DNA from: Streptomyces goshikiensis
Lineage (GTDB): Bacteria; Actinomycetota; Actinomycetes; Streptomycetales; Streptomycetaceae
Assembly (NCBI RefSeq): GCF_014650555.1
Contig: NZ_BMVE01000003.1
Span: 1 to 64,000, forward strand
Length of the DNA stretch: 64,000 nt
Direction: 5' to 3'
The translations under genes and the position numbers were made by a program. This document shows positions 44,048 through 52,719 of this stretch, piece after piece. The notes under the pieces are model-generated. The model saw only the letters and a program-made list of their open reading frames with translations. It did not search any database and was not told where the DNA came from. Each line of letters begins with the position of its first letter. Positions within the stretch are counted from its first letter, which is position 1.

Positions 44048-45091
44048 TCACGCGTCCGCGCCGGGGCGCTTCTCGGCATGGCCGCCGAACTCGCTGCGCA
44101 TGGCGGACAGCACCTTGGCGGTGAACTCGCCGAGCCCCCTGGACTCGTAGCGCTGGTAGAGGGCGGCGCTGATGACCGGCGCGGGCACGCTCTCCTCGAT
44201 GGCCGCCAGCACGGTCCAGCGCCCCTCGCCGGAGTCGGACACGCGGCCCGTGAAATCGTCCAGCCGCGGGGAGCGGGCCAGGGCGTCGGCGGTGAGGTCG
44301 ACCAGCCACGAGCCGACGACCGACCCGCGGCGCCACACCTCGGCGACCTCGGCCACGTCGATCTCGTACCGGTAGGCCTCGGGATCGGACAGCGGAGCGG
44401 TCTCGGCGTCGGCGGTGCGCGAGCGCAGGCCGGCGTCGGCGTGCTCGATGATGGCGAGGCCCTCGGCGATGGCGGCCATCATCCCGTACTCCACGCCGTT
44501 GTGGACCATCTTCACGAAGTGACCGGCGCCGCTGGGCCCGCAGTGGAGGTAGCCGTGCGGTGCGGTGCCCCCGGTCCGGGTCCGGCCGGGGGTGGGCTCG
44601 GCGCTGCCGGTGCCGGGCGCGATGGTGCGGAAGAGGGGGCCGAGCCGTTCCACGGGACCCCGCTCGCCGCCGATCATGAGGCAGTAGCCGCGTTCCAGGC
44701 CCCACACACCGCCCGAGGTGCCGCAGTCGACGTAGTGGATGCCGCGGTCGGTCAGGGCCCGGGCCCGGGCGATGTCGTCCCGGTAGTAGGAGTTGCCGCC
44801 GTCGATGACGGTGTCGTCGGGCTCCAGGAGCCCGGCCAGCCGGTCCAGGGTGTCCTGGACCACGGCCGCCGGCACCATGAGCCACACGGCGCGCGGCCGC
44901 TCCAGCCGCTCGACGAGCTCCTCCAGCGAGAACGCCGGCGTCGCGCCCTCAGCCTCCAGCGCCCGTACGGCGTCGGGGCTGACGTCGTTGACGACGCACC
45001 GGTGGCCGTCCCGCACGAGCCGGCGCACCAGGTTGGCGCCCATCCGGCCGAGTCCGACCATTCCGAGCTGCATGGGTGCGTCCGATGTCAT
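44048..45091 (-). CDS. gnd: 6-phosphogluconate dehydrogenase, short decarboxylating form
   Basis: 347 aa, ATG 45091. Rossmann motif GLGRMGANLVRRL at the N-terminus, VIDGGNSYYRDD, the substrate region CGTSGGVWGLERGYCLM and the HCGPSGAGHFVKMVHNGVEYG catalytic block (Lys and His-Asn) are all present. The about 350-residue length and single-domain tail mark the short Gnd type of actinobacteria and Bacillus YqeC, against about 480 in E. coli. It oxidises 6-phosphogluconate to ribulose 5-phosphate, forming NAD(P)H. It is the first gene of the operon; a 238-bp divergent region separates it from a P450 gene. Confidence 0.95.
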   Translation of the reverse strand: MTSDAPMQLGMVGLGRMGANLVRRLVRDGHRCVVNDVSPDAVRALEAEGATPAFSLEELVERLERPRAVWLMVPAAVVQDTLDRLAGLLEPDDTVIDGGNSYYRDDIARARALTDRGIHYVDCGTSGGVWGLERGYCLMIGGERGPVERLGPLFRTIAPGTGSAEPTPGRTRTGGTAPHGYLHCGPSGAGHFVKMVHNGVEYGMMAAIAEGLAIIEHADAGLRSRTADAETAPLSDPEAYRYEIDVAEVAEVWRRGSVVGSWLVDLTADALARSPRLDDFTGRVSDSGEGRWTVLAAIEESVPAPVISAALYQRYESRGLGEFTAKVLSAMRSEFGGHAEKRPGADA

Positions 45092-45329
45092 CGCCGTGCT
45101 CCCGTTCTCCCGTTCCCGGCCGCGGGCCGGGTCACGCGGCGCGCGCCGCGCCGCCTTCCCGCTCGGCGCCCACTGTGCCCGCCCACCACGGCCCCGGCAC
45201 CCGGGGCTGCGCCACTCGGCCCTGCCGGCGTTCCCGGCAGGCGGCCGCCGGGGCGTCCGTGCATGCTGGGGAAAGCGGCGTCCGGAGTCGGCCGACGACC
45301 CGTGAGAGAGCGACGACGGAGGCGGAAAC

Positions 45330-46577
45330 ATGAGCCGAGCGATGCTCCGGCAGATCATCGACTACGCCAACCGGGCCGACCCGTACCCGCTGTACGAGGA
45401 GCTGCGCAAGACACCGGTGTTCCACGACGAGGACGGGCCGTACGTCGTCAGCACCTACCACGAGATCCAGAGCCTGCTGCACGATCCGCGCATCAGCTCC
45501 GACCCCCGCAATCTGACGCTGTCGGCGAGCGACCCGCTGATGAGCGGCGAAGGCGACGAATCGACCCTGCCGCCGGTCTTCCTGAGGCTCGACCCGCCGG
45601 ACCACGACCGGCTGCGCCGCATCACGAACCGGCCCTTCGGACCGCCGCACTCCCCGCACCGGGTCGACGACATGCGCGGCGAGCTCGCCGGCATCGTCTC
45701 CGGCCTCATCGACGGCATCGCCGCCACGGGCTCCCCGGAACGCATCGACCTCGTCGAGCAGTTCTCCTACCCCTTCCCGGTGACGGTGATCTGCCGGCTG
45801 CTGGGCGTGCCGCACGAGGACGAGCCGCGCTTCCACGGCTGGGCGGACACCATCGCCGCCAGCCTGGACCCCGATCCGGACGCCGACCCCGCCGAGAAGT
45901 CCAAGGGCGCGGCCGACGCGCAGATCGAGCTCGGCATGTACCTGGCCGGGCTGATCGAGGAGCGCCGCAAGAACCCGGGCGAGGACATGCTGTCCCAGCT
46001 GGCGGCCGCCCCCGAGGGACCGGACGGGTCCATGAGCACCGTGGAGATCATCAGCACCGCGGCGCTGCTGCTGATCGCGGGCCACGAGACCACGGTCAAC
46101 CTGATCACCAACGGCATGCTCACCCTGCTGCGCCACCCGGAAGTGCTCCAGCGGCTGCGCGAGGACCCGCGGCTGTCCGTACCGATCGTCGAGGAACTGC
46201 TGCGGTACGAGCCGCCCGTGCAGCTGCTGCCCCGGCGCAGCACGCTCACCGACATCGAGGTCGCCGGGGTGAACATCCCCAAGGGCGCCACGGTTTCGCT
46301 GATCCTCGCCTCCGGGAACCGCGACCCCAGGCGCTTCGAGAACCCGGACCGCTTCGACCCCGACCGGGGGGACATCCAGCACCTCGGCCTGGGCAGCGGC
46401 ATCCACAGCTGCTTCGGCGCCCCGCTGGCCCGCCTGGAGGCCCAGCTGGCACTGAGCGAACTGGCCCGCCGGCTGGAGAACCCCCGGCTGCTGGAGGACC
46501 CGCCCCCGTACCGCCAGAACGCGGTGCTGCGCGGCCCCCGCCACCTGCCCATCGCCTGCGACGGCATCCGCCCCTGA
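45330..46577 (+). CDS. Cytochrome P450, free-standing
   Basis: 415 aa, ATG 45330 with GGAGGCGG upstream. I-helix AGHETT at 250-255, ExxR helix EELLR at 288-292 and haem loop LGLGSGIHSCFG with Cys361. The proximal segment PPVFLRLDPPDHDRLRRITN is typical of soluble actinobacterial class I P450s, which take electrons from a ferredoxin. No ferredoxin gene is adjacent. Substrate unknown. It diverges from gnd and is followed by a transporter 141 bp on. It is too far from the PKS operon to be assigned to it. Confidence 0.95.
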   Translation: MSRAMLRQIIDYANRADPYPLYEELRKTPVFHDEDGPYVVSTYHEIQSLLHDPRISSDPRNLTLSASDPLMSGEGDESTLPPVFLRLDPPDHDRLRRITNRPFGPPHSPHRVDDMRGELAGIVSGLIDGIAATGSPERIDLVEQFSYPFPVTVICRLLGVPHEDEPRFHGWADTIAASLDPDPDADPAEKSKGAADAQIELGMYLAGLIEERRKNPGEDMLSQLAAAPEGPDGSMSTVEIISTAALLLIAGHETTVNLITNGMLTLLRHPEVLQRLREDPRLSVPIVEELLRYEPPVQLLPRRSTLTDIEVAGVNIPKGATVSLILASGNRDPRRFENPDRFDPDRGDIQHLGLGSGIHSCFGAPLARLEAQLALSELARRLENPRLLEDPPPYRQNAVLRGPRHLPIACDGIRP

Positions 46578-46718
46578 GCCCGCCCGATCCGACCGGCCCG
46601 TCAGAAGTGCGTGAAGAGCGGGCCGGCCGGCGTATGGATCCCGCCAAGGAAGCCGGTCGTACCGGATTTCCGCCCCGAGGCTGTCCCTCGTCCGCGCTCG
46701 ATCGGAGGGACCGGCATC

Positions 46719-48587
46719 ATGGCCACGCACACAGGAAATCCGGACACGGCCGTCAAGGAGGCCGGCGCGCAGGAGCCCCCTGACACGGGGGCCGACGCGC
46801 GTCACAAACTCACCGCCCTCCAGGGGCTGGCCGCGCTGTCGCTCGACGCGATGGCGTCCGTGGCGTACGGGCCCGAATCGGTCGTCCTGGTGCTGGCGGC
46901 GGCCGGGGCGTACGGCATGGGGTTCACCCTGCCCGTCACCCTCGCCATCGCCGCCCTGCTGGCGGTGCTGGTGGCCTCGTACCGGCAGGTCATCGCCGCC
47001 TTCCCGGACGGCGGCGGCTCGTACGCGGTCGCCAGGCGGCACCTGGGGCGGCGGACCGGCCTGGTCGCGGCCGCCTCGCTGATCCTCGACTACGTGCTGA
47101 ACGTCGCGGTGTCGGTCACCGCCGGCGTGGCCGCCCTGACCTCGGCGTTCCCGGAGGCGTACGGGCAGCGGACATGGATCTGCCTCGGCGTCCTCGTCCT
47201 GGTCACCGCCGTGAACCTGCGGGGCGTCGTCGACTCGGCGAAGCTGTTCCTGCTGCCGACGGCCCTGTTCGTCGGCGCGGTCCTCGCCATGATCACCGTC
47301 GGCCTGTTCCGGGACGGGCCGCTCAGCACGGCCTCCGCCGCGGGACACGCGCCCGTACTCGGCGAGGGCGCCACCACCGTCGGCGCGCTGCTCCTGCTGA
47401 AGGCGTTCGCGGCGGGCTGCTCCGCCCTCACCGGGGTCGAGGCCGTCGCCAACGCGGTGCCCTCCTTCCGCGCCCCCGCCGCCCGGCGCGCGCAGCGCAC
47501 CGAGGTCGCGCTCGGCGCGCTGCTCGGCGTGATGCTGATCGGCCTGTCCGTCCTGATCGGCCGCTTCCACCTCCAGCCGGTCGAGGGCGTGACGGTCCTC
47601 GCCCAGCTCGCCGACGCGTCCTTCGGACACGGCCCCGCCTTCTACGTGACGCAGTGCGCGACCATGGTGCTGCTGGCGCTCGCGGCGAACACCTCCTTCG
47701 GCGGGCTGCCCGTCCTGATGAGCCTGCTGGCTCGCGACAACCACCTGCCGCACCTGTTCGCGCTCAAGGCCGACCGCCAGGTGCACCGGCACGGTGTCCT
47801 CGCGCTGGCCGCGGTGTCAGCCGCCCTGCTGGTGTTCTCCGGCGGCGACACCAACACCCTCGTCCCCCTCTTCGCGATCGGCGTCTTCGTCGGCTTCACG
47901 ATCTGTCAGGTCGGCATGGTCCGGCACTGGTCCGGTGAACGCCCCACGGGCTGGCGGGCCAAGGCCGCCCTTAACGGATGCGGGGCGCTGCTCACCGGGG
48001 TCGCGGCCGTCGTGGTCACCGCCACCAAGTTCACCGAGGGCGCGTGGCTCATCGTCCTCGCGCTGCCGCTGCTGGTCCTCGGCTTCGAAAAGGTCGACCG
48101 CACCTACACCCGGATCGGGGAACGGCTGGAGCTCGGCCGGGTCCCGCAGGCCCCGACGCGGGCCCGCTCGCTGGTCGTCGTCCCCGTCTCCGGACTGTCG
48201 AAGCTGACCTGCCGGGCGCTGACCGCCGCCCGCTCGCTGGGCGACGAGGTGCTCGCCGTCACCGTCACCCACCCCGCGCCGGAGGACCGCCGGGCGGCCG
48301 AAGCCCTGCGCCGCGACTGGGAGCTGTGGAGCCCGGGGGTCGAACTCGTCGAGGTCACCTCGCCGACCCGGGCCCTGGGCCGACCGGTCTCCGGCTACGT
48401 CCGCGAGCTGACCGCCACGAACCCGGACGCCCAGGTCACCGTACTGATCCCGGAGACCGAGCCCGCCCGCCTGTGGCAGCGGATCCTCCAGAACCAGCGC
48501 GGAGCGGTCGTCGCCCACGCCGTACGACGCGACACCGACGCCGTCATCTGCCGGCTGCGCTTCCGCATCACGGACGAGGTGAAGTGA
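46719..48587 (+). CDS. APC superfamily permease with cytosolic C-terminal domain
   Basis: 622 aa from ATG 46719, 8 nt after GGAGGGA; the frame opens 36 codons earlier without support. Around 12 hydrophobic segments span about residues 35-480, with the APC signature ASVAYGPESVVLVLAAAG and the loop FPDGGGSYAVARRHLG. The C-terminal about 140 residues are soluble (RARSLVVVPVSGLSKLTCRA and IPETEPARLWQRILQNQRGA), resembling a USP-like fold. Related APC proteins of the KimA (YdaO) group import potassium, and this gene converges on kdpD. Potassium transport is therefore likely but inferred; amino acid transport is the alternative. Confidence 0.85.
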   Translation: MATHTGNPDTAVKEAGAQEPPDTGADARHKLTALQGLAALSLDAMASVAYGPESVVLVLAAAGAYGMGFTLPVTLAIAALLAVLVASYRQVIAAFPDGGGSYAVARRHLGRRTGLVAAASLILDYVLNVAVSVTAGVAALTSAFPEAYGQRTWICLGVLVLVTAVNLRGVVDSAKLFLLPTALFVGAVLAMITVGLFRDGPLSTASAAGHAPVLGEGATTVGALLLLKAFAAGCSALTGVEAVANAVPSFRAPAARRAQRTEVALGALLGVMLIGLSVLIGRFHLQPVEGVTVLAQLADASFGHGPAFYVTQCATMVLLALAANTSFGGLPVLMSLLARDNHLPHLFALKADRQVHRHGVLALAAVSAALLVFSGGDTNTLVPLFAIGVFVGFTICQVGMVRHWSGERPTGWRAKAALNGCGALLTGVAAVVVTATKFTEGAWLIVLALPLLVLGFEKVDRTYTRIGERLELGRVPQAPTRARSLVVVPVSGLSKLTCRALTAARSLGDEVLAVTVTHPAPEDRRAAEALRRDWELWSPGVELVEVTSPTRALGRPVSGYVRELTATNPDAQVTVLIPETEPARLWQRILQNQRGAVVAHAVRRDTDAVICRLRFRITDEVK

Positions 48588-48619
48588 GACCGCGCTCCCG
48601 CCTCGCGGCCCTCGCCTTC

Positions 48620-51163
48620 TCAGGTGACGGCGGAGGGCGGCAGTTCCCCGTTGGCGGGTGGGGTGCCGGCCGGGGTGCGGAGGGTCAGGACCATGGTGAG
48701 GCCGCCGCCGGGGGTGTCCTCGGCCGTGAGGGTGCCGCCGATGGCCTCCGTGAAGCCGCGGGCGACCGCGAGGCCGAGCCCCACGCCCGCGCCGCGGGGC
48801 GCGTCGCCGTGCCGTTGGAAGGGTTCGAAGATCCTCTCCTTGGCCTCGTCGGGGACACCGGGCCCGCGGTCCACGACCCGGAGCTCGACGCGGTCGAGGA
48901 GGGAACTCGCGCAGACGTGGACGGGCCGCCCGTGCGGGCTGTACTTGACGGCGTTCTCGACGACGTTGGCCACGACGCGTTCGAGGAGGCCGCGGTCGAC
49001 GGCGACCATCGGGAGGGTCTCCGGGATGTCGAGTTCGACGCTGTCGTCGGGCAGGCCGCCCAGCGCGACGGGGACGATCTCGTCGAGGTCGGTCTCGCGG
49101 ATGAGCGGGACGACGGAGCCCGTGTTCAGCCGGGACATGTCGAGGAGGTTCCCGATGAGCGCGGCGAGGCGGTCCGCGCCCTCCTCGATGCCTTCGAGGA
49201 GACCGGCCCTGTCCTCCTCGGACCAGTCGACGTCGTCGGAGCGCAGTGAGGTCACCGATGCCTTGATGCCGGCCAGCGGTGTGCGCAGGTCGTGGCTGAC
49301 GGCGGCGAGCAGGGCCGTACGGATGCGGTTGCCCTCGGCGAGTTCCCGGGCCCGGCCGGCCTCGTCGACCAGGCGCTGGCGGTCGAGCACGACGGCTGCC
49401 TGGGCGGCGAACGCGCCGAGGACACGGCGGTCCTCGGCGGGCAGGACCCGCCCGGAGAGGGCCAGCGCCATGTTCTCGCCGATCGGCATGTCGACGTCGG
49501 CCTCCTCGGGCCGGGTCACCGGGTGGGCGCCGACGGCGGCGGCCGTGGTCCAGGGCTCGACCTCACCGGCCCGCTCCAGGAGGGCGACGGACCGCATGGT
49601 GAAGGTCTCGCGGAGGCGTTCGAGGAGCGCGTCGAGGGAGTTCTCGCCGCGCAGGACGCTGCCCGCGAGGAAGGAGAGGATCTCGGACTCGGCGCGCAGC
49701 CGGGCGGCCTGGTGGGTGCGGCGGGCGGCCAGGTCGACGACGGAGGCCACGGAAACGGCCACCCCGACGAAGATCGAGATGGCGACGATGTTGCGGGGGT
49801 CGGAGATGGTGAGCTTGTAGAGCGGCGGCGTGAAGAAGTAGTTCAGCAGCAGGGAGCCGAACGCGGCCGACGCGAGCGCGGGCAGCAGTCCGCCGAGCAG
49901 CGCGGCGGCGACGGTGAAGGTGAGGAACAGCAGCATGTCGTTCGCGAGCCCGAGCTCGGGAAGGACCTGGCTGAGCAGCAGGGTCAGCAGGGCGGGTCCG
50001 GCCACGCCGGTCGCCCAGCCCCAGATGATCCGGGAGCGGCCCAGCCGGGCACCGCGCGCGAGCGGCAGGCGGCGGCCCTTGGCCGCGGCGTCGTGCGTGA
50101 CCATGTGGACGTCGATGTCCGGTCCGGACTCGACGGCCACGGTGGCGCTGACGCCCCGCCCGAACACGTACTGCCAGGGCTTGCGGCGGCTGACGCCGAG
50201 GACGATCTGAGTGGCGTTGACGCCGCGCGCGAACTCCAGCAGGGCGTGCGGGACGTTGTCGCCTATGACGTGGTGGAAGGTGCCGCCGAGGTCCTCGACC
50301 AGGGAGCGCTGGACGGCGAGTTCCTTCGGCGAGGCGCTGGAGAGGCCGTCGCTGCGGGCGATGTAGACGGCGAGGACCTCGCCGCCCGCGCCCTTCTCGG
50401 CGAGCCGGGCTGCGCGCCGGATCAGCGTCCGGCCTTCGGGGCCGCCGGTGAGGCCGACGACGATCCGCTCCCGGGCCTGCCAGGTGGAGCGGATGCCGTG
50501 CTCCCCGCGGTACTCCTGGAGGTACTCGTCCACGCGGTCGGCGACCCACAGCAGCGCGAGCTCGCGCAGCGCGGTCAGGTTGCCGGGGCGGAAGTAGTTC
50601 GACAGCGCCGCGTCGACCTTGTCGGGCTTGTATATGTTCCCGTGCGCCATCCGCCGGCGCAGGGCCTGCGGGGACATGTCGACCAGCTCGATCTGGTCGG
50701 CCCGCCGGACCACCTCGTCGGGCACGGTCTCGCGCTGGCGCACCCCGGTGATGGTTTCCACGACGTCGCCGAGGGACTCCAGGTGCTGGATGTTGACCGT
50801 CGTGACGACGTCGATGCCGGCCTGGAGGAGCTCTTCGACGTCCTGCCAGCGCTTGGTGTTGCGCGAGCCGGGGACGTTGGTGTGCGCGAGCTCGTCCACG
50901 AGGACGACGGCCGGCCGGCGCGCGAGCACGGCGTCCACGTCCATCTCGGTGAAGACGGTGTCCCGGTACTCGACCCCGCGCCGGGGGATCATCTCCAGGC
51001 CGTGCAGCATCACCTCGGTGCGCGGCCGGTGGTGGTGCTCGACGAAGCCGACGACGCAGTCGGTGCCGCGTTCGGTCCTGCGGTGGGCCTCGGAGAGCAT
51101 CGCGTACGTCTTGCCGACGCCCGGGGCCGAGCCGAGGTAGATCCGGAGCTTTCCGCGTCTCAT
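48620..51163 (-). CDS. kdpD: Sensor histidine kinase KdpD
   Basis: 847 aa, ATG 51163. KdpD N-terminal domain with LGSAPGVGKTYAML (Walker-type) and VLVDELAHTN; USP domain (GLTGGPEGRTLIRRAARLA, about 230-360); four-helix DUF4118 membrane domain (about 380-490); GAF-like region; HisKA box AAVSHDLRTPLAGI and HATPase with NVVENAVKYSPHG and GPGVPDEAKERIFEPFQRHG. It senses potassium shortage and phosphorylates KdpE. In S. aureus the KdpD USP domain binds c-di-AMP; this is not shown here. It comes after kdpE, the reverse of the E. coli order, with 58 nt between them. Confidence 0.97.
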   Translation of the reverse strand: MRRGKLRIYLGSAPGVGKTYAMLSEAHRRTERGTDCVVGFVEHHHRPRTEVMLHGLEMIPRRGVEYRDTVFTEMDVDAVLARRPAVVLVDELAHTNVPGSRNTKRWQDVEELLQAGIDVVTTVNIQHLESLGDVVETITGVRQRETVPDEVVRRADQIELVDMSPQALRRRMAHGNIYKPDKVDAALSNYFRPGNLTALRELALLWVADRVDEYLQEYRGEHGIRSTWQARERIVVGLTGGPEGRTLIRRAARLAEKGAGGEVLAVYIARSDGLSSASPKELAVQRSLVEDLGGTFHHVIGDNVPHALLEFARGVNATQIVLGVSRRKPWQYVFGRGVSATVAVESGPDIDVHMVTHDAAAKGRRLPLARGARLGRSRIIWGWATGVAGPALLTLLLSQVLPELGLANDMLLFLTFTVAAALLGGLLPALASAAFGSLLLNYFFTPPLYKLTISDPRNIVAISIFVGVAVSVASVVDLAARRTHQAARLRAESEILSFLAGSVLRGENSLDALLERLRETFTMRSVALLERAGEVEPWTTAAAVGAHPVTRPEEADVDMPIGENMALALSGRVLPAEDRRVLGAFAAQAAVVLDRQRLVDEAGRARELAEGNRIRTALLAAVSHDLRTPLAGIKASVTSLRSDDVDWSEEDRAGLLEGIEEGADRLAALIGNLLDMSRLNTGSVVPLIRETDLDEIVPVALGGLPDDSVELDIPETLPMVAVDRGLLERVVANVVENAVKYSPHGRPVHVCASSLLDRVELRVVDRGPGVPDEAKERIFEPFQRHGDAPRGAGVGLGLAVARGFTEAIGGTLTAEDTPGGGLTMVLTLRTPAGTPPANGELPPSAVT

Positions 51164-51221
51164 GTGATGCCGGCTTCTCGTTCTGCTCGATGTGCTGTGT
51201 TGGTGTTGGCGTTGGCGGCTG

Positions 51222-51905
51222 TCAGGGCTCGAAGCGGTAGCCCATGCCCGGTTCCGTGATCAGGTATCGGGGGTGGGAGGGATTCGCCTCCAGCTTGCGC
51301 CGCAGCTGGGCCATGTAGACCCGCAGGTAGTTGGTGTGCTCCGAGTAGGTCGGCCCCCAGACCTCCAGGAGCAGCCTGCGCTGGGAGACGAGGTGCCCGG
51401 GCTTGGCGATCAGCAGCTCCAGCAGGTGCCATTCGGTCGGGGTCAGCCGTACGGTGCGCTCACCGCGCACCACCTTCCTGGCGGCCAGGTCGATGGTGAA
51501 CTCGTCGGTCACGATCCCCGGGATCCCGGCCGGGGAAGCGGGCGCTTCCTGTCGGCGGGTGGCGGCACGCAGGCGCGCCAGCAGCTCGTCCATGCTGAAC
51601 GGCTTGGTCACGTAGTCGTCCGCGCCGGCGTCCAGGGCCCGGATCTTCTCCTCGGAGGTGTGCCGCGCGGAGAGGACCAGGATCGGGACGTGGCTCCAGC
51701 CGCGCACCCCCCTGATCACCTCCACGCCGTCCATGTCCGGCAGACCGAGGTCCAGGAGGATGGCATCCGGTGTGCGGGCCGCCGCGAGCCGGAGCGCCAT
51801 GGCGCCGTCCCCGGCCTCTAAGACCTCGAACTTCCGGGCCTGGAGATTGATCTTCAGCGCGCGTACGAGCTGCGGATCGTCCTCCACCACGAGCACGCGT
51901 GTCAT
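51222..51905 (-). CDS. kdpE: Response regulator KdpE (OmpR family)
   Basis: 227 aa from ATG 51905 (GGAAGG upstream); the frame opens much earlier through kdpC in another phase and is not coding there. Receiver domain with D9, D10, phospho-acceptor D52 and K101. OmpR-type winged helix in the C-terminal half (LTPTEWHLLELLIAKPGHLV, RVYMAQLRRKLE). It activates kdpFABC on phosphorylation by KdpD. A long inverted repeat lies between kdpC and this gene. Confidence 0.97.
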   Translation of the reverse strand: MTRVLVVEDDPQLVRALKINLQARKFEVLEAGDGAMALRLAAARTPDAILLDLGLPDMDGVEVIRGVRGWSHVPILVLSARHTSEEKIRALDAGADDYVTKPFSMDELLARLRAATRRQEAPASPAGIPGIVTDEFTIDLAARKVVRGERTVRLTPTEWHLLELLIAKPGHLVSQRRLLLEVWGPTYSEHTNYLRVYMAQLRRKLEANPSHPRYLITEPGMGYRFEP

Positions 51906-51940
51906 CGGTGTGGAGCCTTCCTTTCGTGACGTGCGGGCGG

Positions 51941-52014
51941 CCGGAGCCGGCGGGACGACGCCCCGGGTCCCACCCGGCGCCAGCCGGGGGCCCGTCGCGT
52001 CCCGCCGGCTCCGG
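51941..52014 (-). terminator. Long stem-loop between kdpC and kdpE
   Basis: ccggagccggcgggacg (51941-51957) and cgtcccgccggctccgg (51998-52014) are perfect 17-bp inverted repeats around a 40-nt, GC-rich loop that can pair internally. It lies in the 128-bp kdpC-kdpE gap. It could attenuate transcription into kdpED or protect the upstream kdpFABC message. Confidence 0.65.
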
Positions 52015-52033
52015 ATCCGCGCGGCGGCGGCCA

Positions 52034-52711
52034 TCAGCTCTTGGCCAGGGCCTTGATCGCGATGTTGAGCCCCAGGACGTTGACGCGGGGTTCGCCCATG
52101 AAGCCGAGCGTGCGGCCTTCGGTGTTCTGCTCCACGAGCTTCTCGACCTGCCCGACGTCGAGGCCGTTGCGCTCGGCGACCCGGTGGACCTGGATCTTCG
52201 CGTACTCCGGGGAGATGCCCGGGTCGAGCCCGGAGCCGGAGGAGGTGACGGCGTCGGCCGGGACGTCCCGCGGGTCCACCGTGTACGAGGCCGTGGAGTT
52301 GTCCGCGACGACCGCGGCCTTGGCGTCCTCGACCGTCTTGACCAGGTCCGGGTTGTCGGCGGCCTTGTTGGTGGCGCCGGAGAGGATCAGCGCGTACCGG
52401 GTGTTGACGCTGTTGGACCCGAGGCCGCCCGAGGGGCGCGGCTGGAACCACTTCAGGTCCGGCCTGGCGCTCTCCTCGGGGTCGTCCGGGTTCCGCTTGG
52501 GGAGGTCGTAGGTCTGTCCGATGAGGGAGGACCCGACGACGGCGCCGCTCTCGTCCTTGATCTCGGAGCCGTTGGCGTTGCCGTGGAAGGCGACCTGGGC
52601 GATGCCGGTCACGGCCAGCGGGTAGAGGACGCCGCACAGGACCGTCAGGACCAGGAGTGCCCGCAGGCCCGCGCCGATCAGCCGTGCGGTGTTGCCGACA
52701 GAGTTGTTCAT
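52034..52711 (-). CDS. kdpC: Potassium-transporting ATPase subunit KdpC
   Basis: 225 aa, ATG 52711. One N-terminal membrane helix (LRALLVLTVLCGVLYPLAVT, about 17-36). The soluble domain has GSSLIGQTY, FQPRPSGG and the C-terminal GRTLGFMGEPRVNVLGLNIA block, all KdpC signatures. It stabilises the KdpFABC complex and assists ATP binding. It starts 8 nt after the kdpB stop. Confidence 0.97.
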   Translation of the reverse strand: MNNSVGNTARLIGAGLRALLVLTVLCGVLYPLAVTGIAQVAFHGNANGSEIKDESGAVVGSSLIGQTYDLPKRNPDDPEESARPDLKWFQPRPSGGLGSNSVNTRYALILSGATNKAADNPDLVKTVEDAKAAVVADNSTASYTVDPRDVPADAVTSSGSGLDPGISPEYAKIQVHRVAERNGLDVGQVEKLVEQNTEGRTLGFMGEPRVNVLGLNIAIKALAKS

Positions 52712-52719
52712 GGCGGGTA

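Noticed and set aside
45330..46577. Free P450 as a tailoring enzyme of the PKS cluster
   Set aside because: It is 35 kb from the PKS operon, with ribosomal, copper and sugar genes between.
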